NCBI GenBank assembly: GCA_020849275.1
Contig: JADLGO010000050.1
Coordinates: 1 to 64,000 of the forward strand
Origin: Chthonomonadales bacterium
GTDB taxonomy: Bacteria; Armatimonadota; Chthonomonadetes; Chthonomonadales; CAJBBX01
DNA: 64,000 nucleotides
Direction of reading: 5' to 3'
The stretch's first letter is position 1. The number at the start of each line of letters is the position of its first letter. The notes under the pieces are model-generated. The model saw only the letters and a program-made list of their open reading frames with translations. It made no database searches and was not told the DNA's origin. Positions 17,664-26,976 of this stretch are shown one piece after another. A program made the position numbers and the translations under genes.

Positions 17664-17696
17664 CCGCGCCCGGCCGCTGTGGCGGGCCGGGCGCGG
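17664..17696 (-). other. Intercistronic 12-bp perfect hairpin
   Basis: CCGCGCCCGGCC (17664-17675) pairs perfectly with 17685-17696 around a 9-base loop, between the DUF1559 stop and the lipoprotein start. There is no T-tract, so it is more likely a 3' stabiliser or partial terminator that sets the ratio of prepilin to lipoprotein. Confidence 0.55.
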
Positions 17697-17722
17697 CGCG
17701 CGGTGCGTTTGCGTGGCCTCCG

Positions 17723-18598
17723 CTAGTTGCGGGTAGCGTCCCACATATTGTCCTGCGGGCGCCCGGCCGGGTCGGGGTTGGTGGCGGAGGGCTTCAGCGA
17801 CTTGGCGTGCCCGTCGCAGAAGACGAAGTTGGCCTGCGCCGTGTGCTTGGCGGAGACGGACCCGTTGGGACCGTTCGGGTAGGCGGAGCTCGGGTCGCGT
17901 CGGCCGTCCGGCTCGTTCTGCGGCGACCAGTCGCCGAACTCACAGACGTGGCCGGCCACCACGCCGGTCAGCCAGAAGTTGGTGGTGTTGCCCGGGTTGC
18001 CGTTGGCCAGCGCCACCACGTCGGCATTGTGCTTCTCGGTCACCAGGATCGAGTCCGCCGGGCGGTTCACCTCGGCGATGGCCATCGTGCCCTTGCCGGA
18101 GGCCAGCCAGCCCTGCACGGCGCCCGGGTCGCCGCGGCTCTCGATGCCCATCGGCCCGAGCAGCTCGAATCCGTAGCTCCAGTCCGGAGCGCAGCACCAA
18201 TCGCCGTACACTCCGTTGGAGGCGTACGAAACGCCGACGCCCATCCACGAGCTCTTCGGCGCTCCGCCCCAATCGCCCTGGAGGATGCCCTTGCCGCCGT
18301 CGGACGGGCACATGAAGAGGCCTACGTCCTTGACGTATGGCTGCACTTTCTGCACCCAGAGGTTCGTGCCGGTCCAGTCGCCCCAACTGAAGCCGGCGGG
18401 GTACATCTCGTCGTAGTCCTGCGAGTACATCAGAATGGCGGTGCCCTCCTGCTTGGCGTTGGAGAGGCACGAGATCGCCCGGGCCTTCTCGCGCGCCTGG
18501 GCGAAGACGGGGAAGAGGATCGCCGCCAGAATGGCGATAATTGCGATCACTACGAGCAACTCGATGAGCGTGAAAGCGGGTCGGTCGCACCGTCGCAT
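17723..18598 (-). CDS. DUF1559 prepilin-like protein (type II secretion/pilin N-terminus)
   Basis: The 291-aa protein has AAAGGTGAG 5 bases before the ATG. The N-terminus is a short basic leader, then [20 protein letters not shown], i.e. the prepilin-peptidase site with Glu at +5 and a hydrophobic helix, followed by [12 protein letters not shown]. Near the C-terminus [11 protein letters not shown] matches the H-x9-DG-type motif of the DUF1559 family. Members are abundant in Armatimonadota and Planctomycetota and are thought to be surface pseudopilins. It is the second gene of a LacI / DUF1559 / lipoprotein operon. Confidence 0.9.
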   Translation of the reverse strand: MRRCDRPAFTLIELLVVIAIIAILAAILFPVFAQAREKARAISCLSNAKQEGTAILMYSQDYDEMYPAGFSWGDWTGTNLWVQKVQPYVKDVGLFMCPSDGGKGILQGDWGGAPKSSWMGVGVSYASNGVYGDWCCAPDWSYGFELLGPMGIESRGDPGAVQGWLASGKGTMAIAEVNRPADSILVTEKHNADVVALANGNPGNTTNFWLTGVVAGHVCEFGDWSPQNEPDGRRDPSSAYPNGPNGSVSAKHTAQANFVFCDGHAKSLKPSATNPDPAGRPQDNMWDATRN

Positions 18599-18663
18599 GG
18601 GATCTCACCTTTCCCGGAGGGGAAGCGGCGCCGCTCCGAGGCGGGGTGGCGCCAGAGGCTCCG

Positions 18664-19674
18664 TCAGCTCGTGTTGCCGATTACGAACGTCACAGGCAGA
18701 GTGGTCTGCCGCGGCACCTCCTTTCCCGAGAGCCGGTCCATCAGCAGCGACACGGCCGTCTCGGCGACGTGTTGCCAGGGGGCCTTCACCGTCGTGAGTC
18801 GCAGCACGGGCTCGGCCTGCATCGGAACACCGTCGAAACCGACGATCGCCAGGTCGTCCGGCACGCGACGCTCGCGTTCGGCGCAGGCGGCCAGGAGCCA
18901 GTGTGCGCACTCGTCCGCCCAGCAGACGACGGCGGAGGGACGCCCGTCGCCGCGCGCCGTCAGGTCGGCCAGCGCGCCCTCGTCCGGCCGCCCGGTCATC
19001 GGGGCGCCGCAGCGCACGCGAACGTGGATGCCGAGGGACCGGGCCTCGCGTTCAAAGGCCTCGCGGCGCGCCTCGACCGACACGTGCTCGTTGGGCAGCG
19101 TCTGGTAGAGCACCCGCCGATGACCGCGCGCGGCCAGATGCCCAGCTTGCTCGCGACCCCCGCCGTCGTCGTCCACGCCGACCGAGGGGATGCCGGGGAT
19201 CGCGTCGACGATCGCCACGACGGGCAGCGTGGACGCGGCCAGGAGGTCCACGAGCGGATCGGAGGGCGTGGTGAAGAGGATGAGGCCGTCGACGCGTCCG
19301 TTGGCGAGCTCCGCGTAGATCGCTTCCGGCGCCAGGCCGGCGTGTTTGCCGTGCAGCAGCAGGCTGCGTCCGTGCGCGTCGCAGCCGCGCTGGAGGCCGG
19401 TGATCACCTGCCCGACGAAGGGGATGCAGGCGTCCATATAGTGGTGCCCGCAGTAGAAGCCCAGGATGCCGGTGCGGCCCCGGCGCAGCGAGCGGGCGGC
19501 GGCGGACGGCACATACCGCAACTCGGCGGCGGCGGCCAGGACGCGGCCGCGCGTCTCCTCGGAGATCCGGGCGTCGGTGCGCCCGTTCAGCACGAGGGAG
19601 ACGGTGCTTTGAGAGACGCCGGCCTTGCTGGCCACGTCACGGCTGCTGACGCGCCTGCCGCCCGGTCTGGTCAT
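18664..19674 (-). CDS. LacI-family transcriptional regulator
   Basis: The 336-aa protein has the LacI helix-turn-helix at residues 10-30 (RDVASKAGVSQSTVSLVLNG), the hinge with RSLRRGRTG, and a periplasmic-binding-protein-like ligand domain (ILGFYCGHHYMDACIPFVGQ, DGLILFTTPSDP, AIVGFDGVPMQAEPVLRLTTV). It probably senses a sugar. It is first in the operon with the DUF1559 and lipoprotein genes and is divergent from the AGE epimerase. A CG-centred palindrome just downstream of its promoter suggests autoregulation. Confidence 0.9.
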   Translation of the reverse strand: MTRPGGRRVSSRDVASKAGVSQSTVSLVLNGRTDARISEETRGRVLAAAAELRYVPSAAARSLRRGRTGILGFYCGHHYMDACIPFVGQVITGLQRGCDAHGRSLLLHGKHAGLAPEAIYAELANGRVDGLILFTTPSDPLVDLLAASTLPVVAIVDAIPGIPSVGVDDDGGGREQAGHLAARGHRRVLYQTLPNEHVSVEARREAFEREARSLGIHVRVRCGAPMTGRPDEGALADLTARGDGRPSAVVCWADECAHWLLAACAERERRVPDDLAIVGFDGVPMQAEPVLRLTTVKAPWQHVAETAVSLLMDRLSGKEVPRQTTLPVTFVIGNTS

Positions 19675-19749
19675 TGGCTGGCCCCCTGGTGAGCGACCTG
19701 CGGAGCCGAGGCGTCGTTTGGTCGCGACGCCCCGCCCGGCCGAGCACGA

Positions 19750-19761
19750 TAATACGTATTA
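19750..19761. promoter_or_regulatory. LacI-type operator candidate
   Basis: TAATACGTATTA is a perfect 12-bp palindrome with the central CG typical of LacI-family operators. It lies ~10-20 bases downstream of the minus-strand start point predicted from the promoter at 19777-19805, and in the shared gap with the AGE epimerase. Confidence 0.6.
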
Positions 19762-19776
19762 GCGTGCGTCGGATGC

Positions 19777-19805
19777 ATTGTACAGACCCTCTCTGGCCGT
19801 GTCAA
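19777..19805 (-). promoter_or_regulatory. Promoter of the LacI / DUF1559 / lipoprotein operon
   Basis: On the minus strand, TTGACA (19805-19800), a 17-base spacer and TACAAT (19782-19777) form a near-consensus sigma70 promoter about 100 bases before the LacI start. The remainder of the 19675-20077 gap is GC-rich and shows no gene I can support. Confidence 0.7.
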
Positions 19806-20077
19806 GGGGATTCTTGCTGGCAAATCGGGACGCCGGCGCGGCCCGGCGGACCTCTAGGCGCGAGGCTCGACGCGCCGCGCAAGATCGTGGGGGGCGGCAG
19901 CCGAGTCGCAGGTTCGGACGGCGCGGCTTCCGACGAGCCACCACGGTGCCGCTTCCGCCCCATGGAGGCCCAGCGTTCCCGCGAGCCATGCGAGGCAGGA
20001 CTGGCGCGGCCGCGGGCGGAACAGGGACGCGCGGCCGGCAGGCCGCGCCTCGCGCCCGCGATGGTACGGAGAGGACC

Positions 20078-21244
20078 TTGCCCCACGATCAAGAGAGGAC
20101 CGCCACAGGTTGGTTCCGCGCGCATCTTCTCGACGAGCTACTGCCTCGATGGCTCGACGCCGCTGTGACCCCCGAGGGCCTCTACCTGCCGCGTCTGGAC
20201 CGGCAGTGGCGCCGGACCGGCGGCAACCACGGCACCCTCGTCTCTCAGTCAAGGCTGCTCTTCAACTTCGCGTGCGGCTACCGCGCGTCCGGCGACGCGC
20301 GCTACGCCGAGGCCGCCGCCGGCGGCGCCAGCCTCCTGCTCGAGCACTTCCGCGACCGCCGGCATGGCGGCTTCTTCTGGAGTTGCGCGCTCGACGGAGC
20401 CGTGCGCGACGACCACAAGAGCACCTACGGCCACGCCTTCGCGCTGCTGGCCCTGGCCAGCGCCTTCGGCGCGCTCGGCGACCGCGCGCTCGTCGACGCG
20501 GCCGCGGAGACCTGGGGCGTGGTGCGGAGGAGGTTTGCGGAGGCCGGCGGGGGCTGGCTGGCAGGCGCTCGCCGGGATTTCGGGTCGTTTGAGGACATGC
20601 GCTCGCAGAACCCGGTGATGCACCTGTTCGAGGCGCTCCTGGCGCTGGCAGAGCACACTGGCGCCAGGGAGTGGCTGGACGAGGCCGGAGCCGTCGCGCG
20701 CTTCGTCACCGCGCGGCTGATCGGCGAGCCTGGCCGGCCGCTGCCGGAGGTCTACTCGGCCGCCTGGGAGCCACTGCCAGCCGACCGCGGCGGGCGAGTC
20801 GACCTCGGGCACCAGGTGGAGTGGGCATGGCTCCTCTCACGGGCCGTTGAGCTCGGGCTTGACGCGAGCCTCCTGCCCTGGGGAGAGGCGCTGCTCGACT
20901 GGGGTCTGCGCGTGGGCATCGACCCGGTGCAGGGCGGCCTGAACCCGACGGCAACGCCGGAGGGGGTGGTGAGCGCGCGGACCAAGGGGTGGTGGCAGCA
21001 GTGCGAGGCGGCCCGTGCCATGCTCCACTGGGAGGCGGTCCGCGGGCGCGGCGACGTGCGGCCGACCTTCGAGGCCACCATGCGCCTGGTGCGAGAGCGC
21101 TTCCTGGACTCCGTTCATGGCGGTTGGTATATGCACGTCGGCCCGGACGGCGCGGTGCGCAACACGGACAAGGGCACGGACTGGAAGCTTGACTACCACG
21201 TGACGGGCCTCTGCATGGAGGCGATGCGGCTGGCCGGGGCGTGA
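20078..21244 (+). CDS. AGE (N-acylglucosamine 2-epimerase) family protein
   Basis: The TTG at 20078 sits after GGAGAGG (20068-20074) and gives 388 aa that begin at the expected domain edge; the same frame is open further upstream but that part reads as non-coding Arg-rich sequence. Motifs of the (alpha/alpha)6-barrel AGE family are visible: SQSRLLFNFACGY, KSTYGHAFALLALA, SQNPVMHLFEALLAL, LGHQVEWAWLL, KGWWQQCEAARAML and WKLDYHVTG. Members epimerise N-acetylglucosamine, cellobiose or mannose-type sugars. It is divergent from the LacI gene and convergent with the secreted DUF6259-like gene, suggesting one carbohydrate-use locus. Confidence 0.85.
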   Translation: MPHDQERTATGWFRAHLLDELLPRWLDAAVTPEGLYLPRLDRQWRRTGGNHGTLVSQSRLLFNFACGYRASGDARYAEAAAGGASLLLEHFRDRRHGGFFWSCALDGAVRDDHKSTYGHAFALLALASAFGALGDRALVDAAAETWGVVRRRFAEAGGGWLAGARRDFGSFEDMRSQNPVMHLFEALLALAEHTGAREWLDEAGAVARFVTARLIGEPGRPLPEVYSAAWEPLPADRGGRVDLGHQVEWAWLLSRAVELGLDASLLPWGEALLDWGLRVGIDPVQGGLNPTATPEGVVSARTKGWWQQCEAARAMLHWEAVRGRGDVRPTFEATMRLVRERFLDSVHGGWYMHVGPDGAVRNTDKGTDWKLDYHVTGLCMEAMRLAGA

Positions 21245-21261
21245 GCCGGGCCGCTCGCTGC

Positions 21262-24200
21262 CTACCGGGTCGCCCGCGGGGCGACCTGCGCCACGCAGCC
21301 GACCGCCCGCGGGCCCAGCGCCAGGGCGATCTCCGCCATGCGGCTCCGGATGGTCGGCCGCAGCGGCGTTCCTTCCCATGCGTTCACGTAGCGGGCGCCC
21401 GGCCGGTGCGGCACGCGCAGCACCACCCCGCGCACCGTGCGTCCCCCGGCGTTGTAGACGGTCCAGACGGTCTCCTTGCTCGCCGGGAATCGGTTCGCGA
21501 ACACGCCGGCGATCTCCGTGGGCACTAGAGGCTCCGGGCGCGGCGAGGTGAAAGCCTCCCGGTGCGCGCAGAGGACCTGGAGCGCGCGGCGCTGGAAGGC
21601 GAGCGAGGGTCCGTCGAAATCGGGAAGGTTGGGCTCGCCAAGGTTGTAGCTCTCGCCATTGAAGAACGGGAAGCGCAGGATCCATGCGTTGCCGGCGCGG
21701 GTGGGCACATAGTGAATGATGTGGAACTGCTTGAACGCCGGGAACGCGAAGCGCGGCAGATCGATGAAGTGGGGCGCGAGCGCCGCGGCGTCGGCGCTCC
21801 AGAGGGCCTGATAGGTGAAGGAGCCGTCCGTGATGGTGCGCGTCACCTCGGCTGGCGGGTACTCCGTGTAGAGTGCGACCTTTGGCCCCACCGCCCGCCG
21901 GATGGCCGCCAGCGTGGCGACCTCGCCGGCGTAGGGGATCTCGTAGCCGTTGTGGCCGTGGCCGCGCGCCCGGCAGAGCCAACGGCCGTCGGTCGCGCCG
22001 TACTCGTCGATGTAGAGGCCACGGGCGCCCGTCTCGCGGGCCACGCGCCCGTAGACGTCGGCGAGGTGGGCGCGCCATCCCGGCATGTAGGGGCACTCGT
22101 TGTAGGCATCGTACTCCGGGACGTAGCTGGGGATGCCGTCGGCGGCCTCTAGAGCCCATTCCGCCGCGTGCCTGCCTACCTGCACGCCCTTTGGGCTGCT
22201 CAGGTAGCCGTCCTGGTAGAGCCCGACCCCCACGCCGGCCGCCTGTGCTCGCGCGATGTTGCCGCGGAAGTAGTCGAGGCCGCCCACCGTTTCATCGTAG
22301 TGGTCGTAGTCGCCCCACATGCCGTACGTCGTCGATCCGGACCATCCGAAGAGATGCACGTAGTCGCACAGACCCAGGTAGCGCCGCGCGGAGTCGAGGG
22401 CGGGTTGGACAGCGCCGCGCGCGCGCGGGTCTGACCACGACTCCGGGCCCGCGCCGCGCGTGATGAACGCGAAGGTGCGCTCCCACCACGGCTTCGGGCG
22501 CGGCGCTCGGTACCAGGTGGCCAGCCACTCGCGGTACGCGTCGAAAACGGCGCGCCAGCCGCCCGGCCGGAGCGCCAGCGCTGCCTCCGTGGCGTGAAAG
22601 GAGGCGCCCGGCGCGATGTCGTGCTCCACGTACTCGGGCGACCACGCGCCGCCTCGGGCGTCCTTAGCGAGGCGAACGAAGTGGTGCCGCGCCGCAGTGT
22701 CGTGGGTCAGGCAGGCGAGCGCGACCCCCAGGCGGGGGCTGTGAAAGCCGTCCATCTGCAGCGGGTGCGGCTCGCCGAGCGGGTCGCGGAAGCGGACGGC
22801 CTCCGCGCTCACGATGCCGCCGCGGCGGCCGCTCACATACCACGTGCCGGCCGCGGAGCCGAGCCGCAGGCCGCGCAGAACCGGGAAGCGCACCGTCGCC
22901 GCGACGGGACGCGCACCCTCGTTGCGCAGGCTCATCCGCATCAGAAGCTCCCCGCGAGCTCCCGGCACGAGCTCCACCTCGGCGGAGAGGCCCGCGGTCC
23001 GGTTGCGGAGTCGCCAGCGGCGGCCCGCGCCGCGCGGCTCGGTTCCGAGGAGCTCCCAGGCGTCCGTGGGAAGGCTCTTGCCGCCGATCTCCACCTCAAA
23101 CACCGGCCCGGGATCACAGGCGAGCGCCCCGGGCAGCGAGGGCGCCTCTAGCGCTCGCCAGCGCAGGCCGCGCGGCCCGCCGAGCTCCACGAGGAGCGGG
23201 CCGGCGGCCACGGCGGGCGGGCGGGCGTGCGCGGGCCGAAGCCGCCCGGGCGCCGCCGCCGAAGCGATGACGAAGGGCGCCGGCTCGCGCACGCGCGGCG
23301 CGCCCGCCCGCACCGTGACCCCCAGGATGGCGAAGCTCGCCGTCTGCATGCCCTCGCGCAGTGTGAGGCGGACAGCTCGACGCCTCGCGTCGGGGTGAAC
23401 GACATGCACGCCCAGACCGCGCCGCATGCCCCACTCCCCGGTGGCCGCCTGCACGGGCAGCACGTCGTCGGACGGGCCGGTGGCGTACTCGATGCGGAGC
23501 ACCACCTTCTCGGGCTGATCCAGCACCTCCTGGGCGCGCGGGTGCTTCGGGTCCAACCCGAACGGCTCGAGGGGCGGCGCCGCCGCGGCGGTCAGCAGGT
23601 AGACCTCCCGCGCGCCGGCCGGCAGCGCCACGGCGACGGATCCGAGCTCCACGGTGCCGGTCTGCGGCGCCGCCGTCGGGTCGGCGGCCACCTCAAACGG
23701 CACGCCGTCAACGATGACGTGCGGGCCGGCGAACCAGTCGGTCAGCCGGAGGCGGTGCGCCAGGAGGCCCGGCCTTCGCCCGCCGCGAGCGGCCGGAGGC
23801 AGCGCACGGAATCCGCCACGGCCCTCCGGCCAGGCGGTCTGCCGCACGGTGTGCTCCAGAGCCTGCCGGAGGGGCCATCGGCCGGGTCGCGCGGCGAATC
23901 GAATCGGGCCGAGAGCGAGCTCGGCCGCCTCGCCGTCGCAGTCGAGCCCGATCGCCATGTTGGTCGCGCGAAAGGGCTCGCCCAGGCGCACGTCGACCGT
24001 GTGCCACCGGCCATCGGCGCGCAGGTTGCTGGCGAGCACCGGGGCCCATGCGCGCGCCCCCTTGCCCGACGGGTCTGTTCCCAGCCAGACGGCGTAGGCG
24101 GTTCGACCGGGCTGCCCGCGAAGGCGGTAACGCACCGACAGACAGGGCATCGCGGCCAGGTCGATCGGCTCGGGAAGGGCGATCGGCCAGCGCATGGCGC

Positions 24201-24888
24201 GCCCGGCGCCGCGCACCGTGAAGGTCGCCACGCCGCGTCGCACCACGGCCTGGTGGCGCGGGGCCGGGTTCGTGATCCAGCCCGGCGCGGCGAGCGGCAC
24301 GCCGATCCGCCCCCAGTCCAGCGCAACGGACGTCTCGGCCGGCGCCGGCGTGGCGGCCACCGAGGCGCCCGACGGCAGTGCACCCGCGAACCAGATCCGC
24401 TCGACGCTGAGTCGGGCGCCGCCGCCCTCGCCGACGGCCAGTTTGAGCGCGATCTGGCGGATCGGCTCGCCGGCATCGAGGCGCTCCAGGTCCACGGCGG
24501 CCACGTGCCAGCGGCCGTCGGCGACGACGCCGTCGCTGACGATCAGGGGACGGCCTCCGGGCGTGCCCTCCCATCCGTGCAGGAAGTAGTTGCCGGGCTG
24601 TGTGGAGGCGCCCTCGAGGCGGTAGCGCACGAGCAGGTAGCGGTCGTCGCCGCTCATTTCGCCGTCCCGCAGACCGAGCGTCCAGGGCATCTCGGTACCG
24701 GCGCCGCGCGCGGTGAAGACCAGGCGCTGGCCGTCGGCGGCCGCCGCGCGCTCCAACGAGGGGTTCGTCACCCAGCTCGGGCAGGCGCTCCAGCGCGCGG
24801 CGGTGCGGCCGTCGATGGGAGTTGCGCGCGCCGAGGAGAGGGCGGCGCACAGTCCCAGAAGGCAGAGGACGCCCGGAGTGCGGCGCAT
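21262..24888 (-). CDS. Large secreted DUF6259-like glycoside-hydrolase-type protein
   Basis: The protein is 1208 aa with a signal peptide ending near ARA (residue 22). The first ~350 residues hold two repeats of a jelly-roll-like unit (each begins ACPSWVTNPS or APGWITNPAP and ends near a W-H-V/W-H-T sequence). A central beta-rich region follows. Residues ~760-1150 look like a TIM-barrel hydrolase, with LFGWSG, GVGVGLYQDGYL, GARGLYIDEYGATDGRWL (carboxylates), VALYTEYPP and HIIHYVPTRAGNAW. This course fits DUF6259-type proteins of Armatimonadota and Planctomycetota. It probably acts on extracellular polysaccharide; specificity is unknown. Confidence 0.75.
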   Translation of the reverse strand: MRRTPGVLCLLGLCAALSSARATPIDGRTAARWSACPSWVTNPSLERAAAADGQRLVFTARGAGTEMPWTLGLRDGEMSGDDRYLLVRYRLEGASTQPGNYFLHGWEGTPGGRPLIVSDGVVADGRWHVAAVDLERLDAGEPIRQIALKLAVGEGGGARLSVERIWFAGALPSGASVAATPAPAETSVALDWGRIGVPLAAPGWITNPAPRHQAVVRRGVATFTVRGAGRAMRWPIALPEPIDLAAMPCLSVRYRLRGQPGRTAYAVWLGTDPSGKGARAWAPVLASNLRADGRWHTVDVRLGEPFRATNMAIGLDCDGEAAELALGPIRFAARPGRWPLRQALEHTVRQTAWPEGRGGFRALPPAARGGRRPGLLAHRLRLTDWFAGPHVIVDGVPFEVAADPTAAPQTGTVELGSVAVALPAGAREVYLLTAAAAPPLEPFGLDPKHPRAQEVLDQPEKVVLRIEYATGPSDDVLPVQAATGEWGMRRGLGVHVVHPDARRRAVRLTLREGMQTASFAILGVTVRAGAPRVREPAPFVIASAAAPGRLRPAHARPPAVAAGPLLVELGGPRGLRWRALEAPSLPGALACDPGPVFEVEIGGKSLPTDAWELLGTEPRGAGRRWRLRNRTAGLSAEVELVPGARGELLMRMSLRNEGARPVAATVRFPVLRGLRLGSAAGTWYVSGRRGGIVSAEAVRFRDPLGEPHPLQMDGFHSPRLGVALACLTHDTAARHHFVRLAKDARGGAWSPEYVEHDIAPGASFHATEAALALRPGGWRAVFDAYREWLATWYRAPRPKPWWERTFAFITRGAGPESWSDPRARGAVQPALDSARRYLGLCDYVHLFGWSGSTTYGMWGDYDHYDETVGGLDYFRGNIARAQAAGVGVGLYQDGYLSSPKGVQVGRHAAEWALEAADGIPSYVPEYDAYNECPYMPGWRAHLADVYGRVARETGARGLYIDEYGATDGRWLCRARGHGHNGYEIPYAGEVATLAAIRRAVGPKVALYTEYPPAEVTRTITDGSFTYQALWSADAAALAPHFIDLPRFAFPAFKQFHIIHYVPTRAGNAWILRFPFFNGESYNLGEPNLPDFDGPSLAFQRRALQVLCAHREAFTSPRPEPLVPTEIAGVFANRFPASKETVWTVYNAGGRTVRGVVLRVPHRPGARYVNAWEGTPLRPTIRSRMAEIALALGPRAVGCVAQVAPRATR

Positions 24889-25031
24889 GGTAGGCTCCCG
24901 TGGCGCGTGGCGCCGGGATGGCGCCCTGCCGCCGAATTGACCCGAACGGCACTTAGCGGTTCCCGCGCCCGCGGCGATATGGTATGCGGAGACTCCCCCC
25001 CGAGGGTGTCTCGGAAAGGAGGGAAACGCCT

Positions 25032-25070
25032 ATGCCGGATCTCTCCACCTCGGGAGCCAGGGGCCGCTAA
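25032..25070 (+). CDS. Leader peptide 1 (12 codons)
   Basis: The ATG at 25032 is preceded at 8 bases by AAAGGAGGG, one of the strongest ribosome-binding sites in the window. It encodes MPDLSTSGARGR followed by TAA. The last codons and the stop lie inside the 5' half of a hairpin (25052-25086), and two more hairpins follow, including a terminator-like one. This is the geometry of a translated attenuator leader. Confidence 0.55.
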   Translation: MPDLSTSGARGR

Positions 25071-25161
25071 CGCGGCAGAGGCTCCCCGGCTGCCGGCGCT
25101 CATCGCCGGCAGCCGGCCATCCTGTTCGCGCGACCCACGGCGCGGGCCTTTTGGCCCGCGC
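25052..25161 (+). promoter_or_regulatory. Three stacked hairpins, candidate attenuator
   Basis: Stem 1 pairs GGGAGCC (25052-25058) with GGCTCCC (25080-25086) and encloses GCCGC-TAAC-GCGGC; it overlaps the end of leader ORF 1. Stem 2 is a perfect 11-bp stem (25088-25098 with 25104-25114, loop CTCAT). Stem 3 is a perfect 9-bp stem with loop TTTT (25140-25161) and resembles a terminator without a T-tract. I could not match it to a known riboswitch class. Confidence 0.5.
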
Positions 25162-25180
25162 GTGTTGATGGAGGAGCCCT

Positions 25181-25255
25181 ATGCGATCACAACCGAGCCG
25201 GGCGCCCGTGACCGGGGCGGCGTGCGCCGCCCCCCGGGGGTCTCGCCCGCGGTAG
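25181..25255 (+). CDS. Leader peptide 2 (24 codons)
   Basis: The ATG at 25181 has GGAGGAG 4 bases upstream. It encodes 24 residues starting MRSQPSRAPV and ending GSRPR before TAG. Like leader 1 it ends in Arg-x-Arg-stop. An 8-bp hairpin (25214-25221 with 25226-25233) lies within it, and the 16-base palindrome CGGCGAGGCCTCGCCG (25289-25304) lies between it and the RNHCP gene. Confidence 0.45.
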   Translation: MRSQPSRAPVTGAACAAPRGSRPR

Positions 25256-25364
25256 ACCGAGCGACGCTCGTCGTCTCCTGCCGCCCGCCGGCGAGGCCTC
25301 GCCGACACCGACCGCCGGGTGCCGCCTTCGGGGGCCCGGGGCGTCACGAGCACAGGAGACCCCG

Positions 25365-25763
25365 TTGAGGACAAGAGAACGCGCCAGGCCTCGCCGCGCC
25401 GACGCCACGCGCTGGTTCCACTGCGTGCGCTGCAACAGGCCGGTTACGCCGGAGGCGTCGGGCACACAGCACCGCAACCACTGCCCCTGGTGCCTGTGGA
25501 GCCGGCATGTCGACGACGTGCCCGGCGACCGCGCCGCGGACTGCGGCGGCGCCATGGAGCCGATCGCGGTCTGGTCGCGCCGCGGAGGCGACTGGGCCGT
25601 CATTCATCAATGCCGCAAGTGCGGCGCGCTGCACTCCAACCGCATCGCTGGAGACGACGACGAGTTGGCCCTTGTGTCGATCGCGGTCCGGGCCATCTCG
25701 CAGCCGCCATTCCCGCTGCACCTGCTGCATGACGAGAGCCGCGCGCCGGCCGCGGAGGGCTGA
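25365..25763 (+). CDS. RNHCP domain protein
   Basis: The TTG at 25365 has AGGAG 5-6 bases upstream. The 132-aa protein contains FHCVRCNRPV, the diagnostic RNHCPWCLWSRHVD, DCGG and HQCRKCGALHSNRIAGDD. This is the small RNHCP family, named for that motif, with paired CxxC knuckles likely to bind zinc. The molecular role is not established. Its unusual regulation by two translated leaders suggests control by translation stress or amino-acid supply, which is inference. Confidence 0.85.
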   Translation: MRTRERARPRRADATRWFHCVRCNRPVTPEASGTQHRNHCPWCLWSRHVDDVPGDRAADCGGAMEPIAVWSRRGGDWAVIHQCRKCGALHSNRIAGDDDELALVSIAVRAISQPPFPLHLLHDESRAPAAEG

Positions 25764-25771
25764 CGGCCGGG

Positions 25772-25795
25772 GGCGGGAGGCGGGGGGCGCGCCCC

Positions 25796-25808
<13 letters not shown>
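25772..25808. terminator. Bidirectional hairpin between convergent genes
   Basis: GGCGGGAGGC (25772-25781) pairs perfectly with 25799-25808 across a GC-rich loop. It lies between the RNHCP gene and the convergent ATPase gene and overlaps the end of the latter. There is no clear T-tract. Confidence 0.5.
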
Positions 25809-26776
<968 letters not shown>

Positions 26777-26817
26777 GGTAGACCGGCGCCACGGCGCGGA
26801 ACGTGCCGGGCATTGGC

Positions 26818-26847
26818 AGTCTATCACACGCCCGCGCCGCACGTCAA
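26818..26847 (-). promoter_or_regulatory. Promoter of the ABC ATPase gene
   Basis: On the minus strand TTGACG (26847-26842), an 18-base spacer and TAGACT (26823-26818) match sigma70 boxes at five and four of six positions, about 40 bases before the chosen ATG. Confidence 0.5.
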
Positions 26848-26976
26848 ACCGCTCCTGGCCGGCATACGGGCGGCGGCGCGGAGGAACGGCGTGGGGCGCC
26901 CGCGAACATCCCGTGCGTGGCGCGACCAGCATACGCCTGTCTGCAATCTTGCGCGCCCCCAAGCATCGGAGCCGGC

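Noticed and set aside
24960-25165. Match to a c-di-AMP (ydaO) or cobalamin riboswitch
   Set aside because: Short similarities such as GCTAAC and GGAGGGAAA occur, but order and pairing do not fit either consensus, and leader ORFs explain the region better.
25168-25368. A longer ORF from ATG 25168 through the RNHCP leader
   Set aside because: It lacks a properly spaced ribosome site and its product is Arg/Pro-rich without pattern; the ATG at 25181 has the GGAGGAG site.
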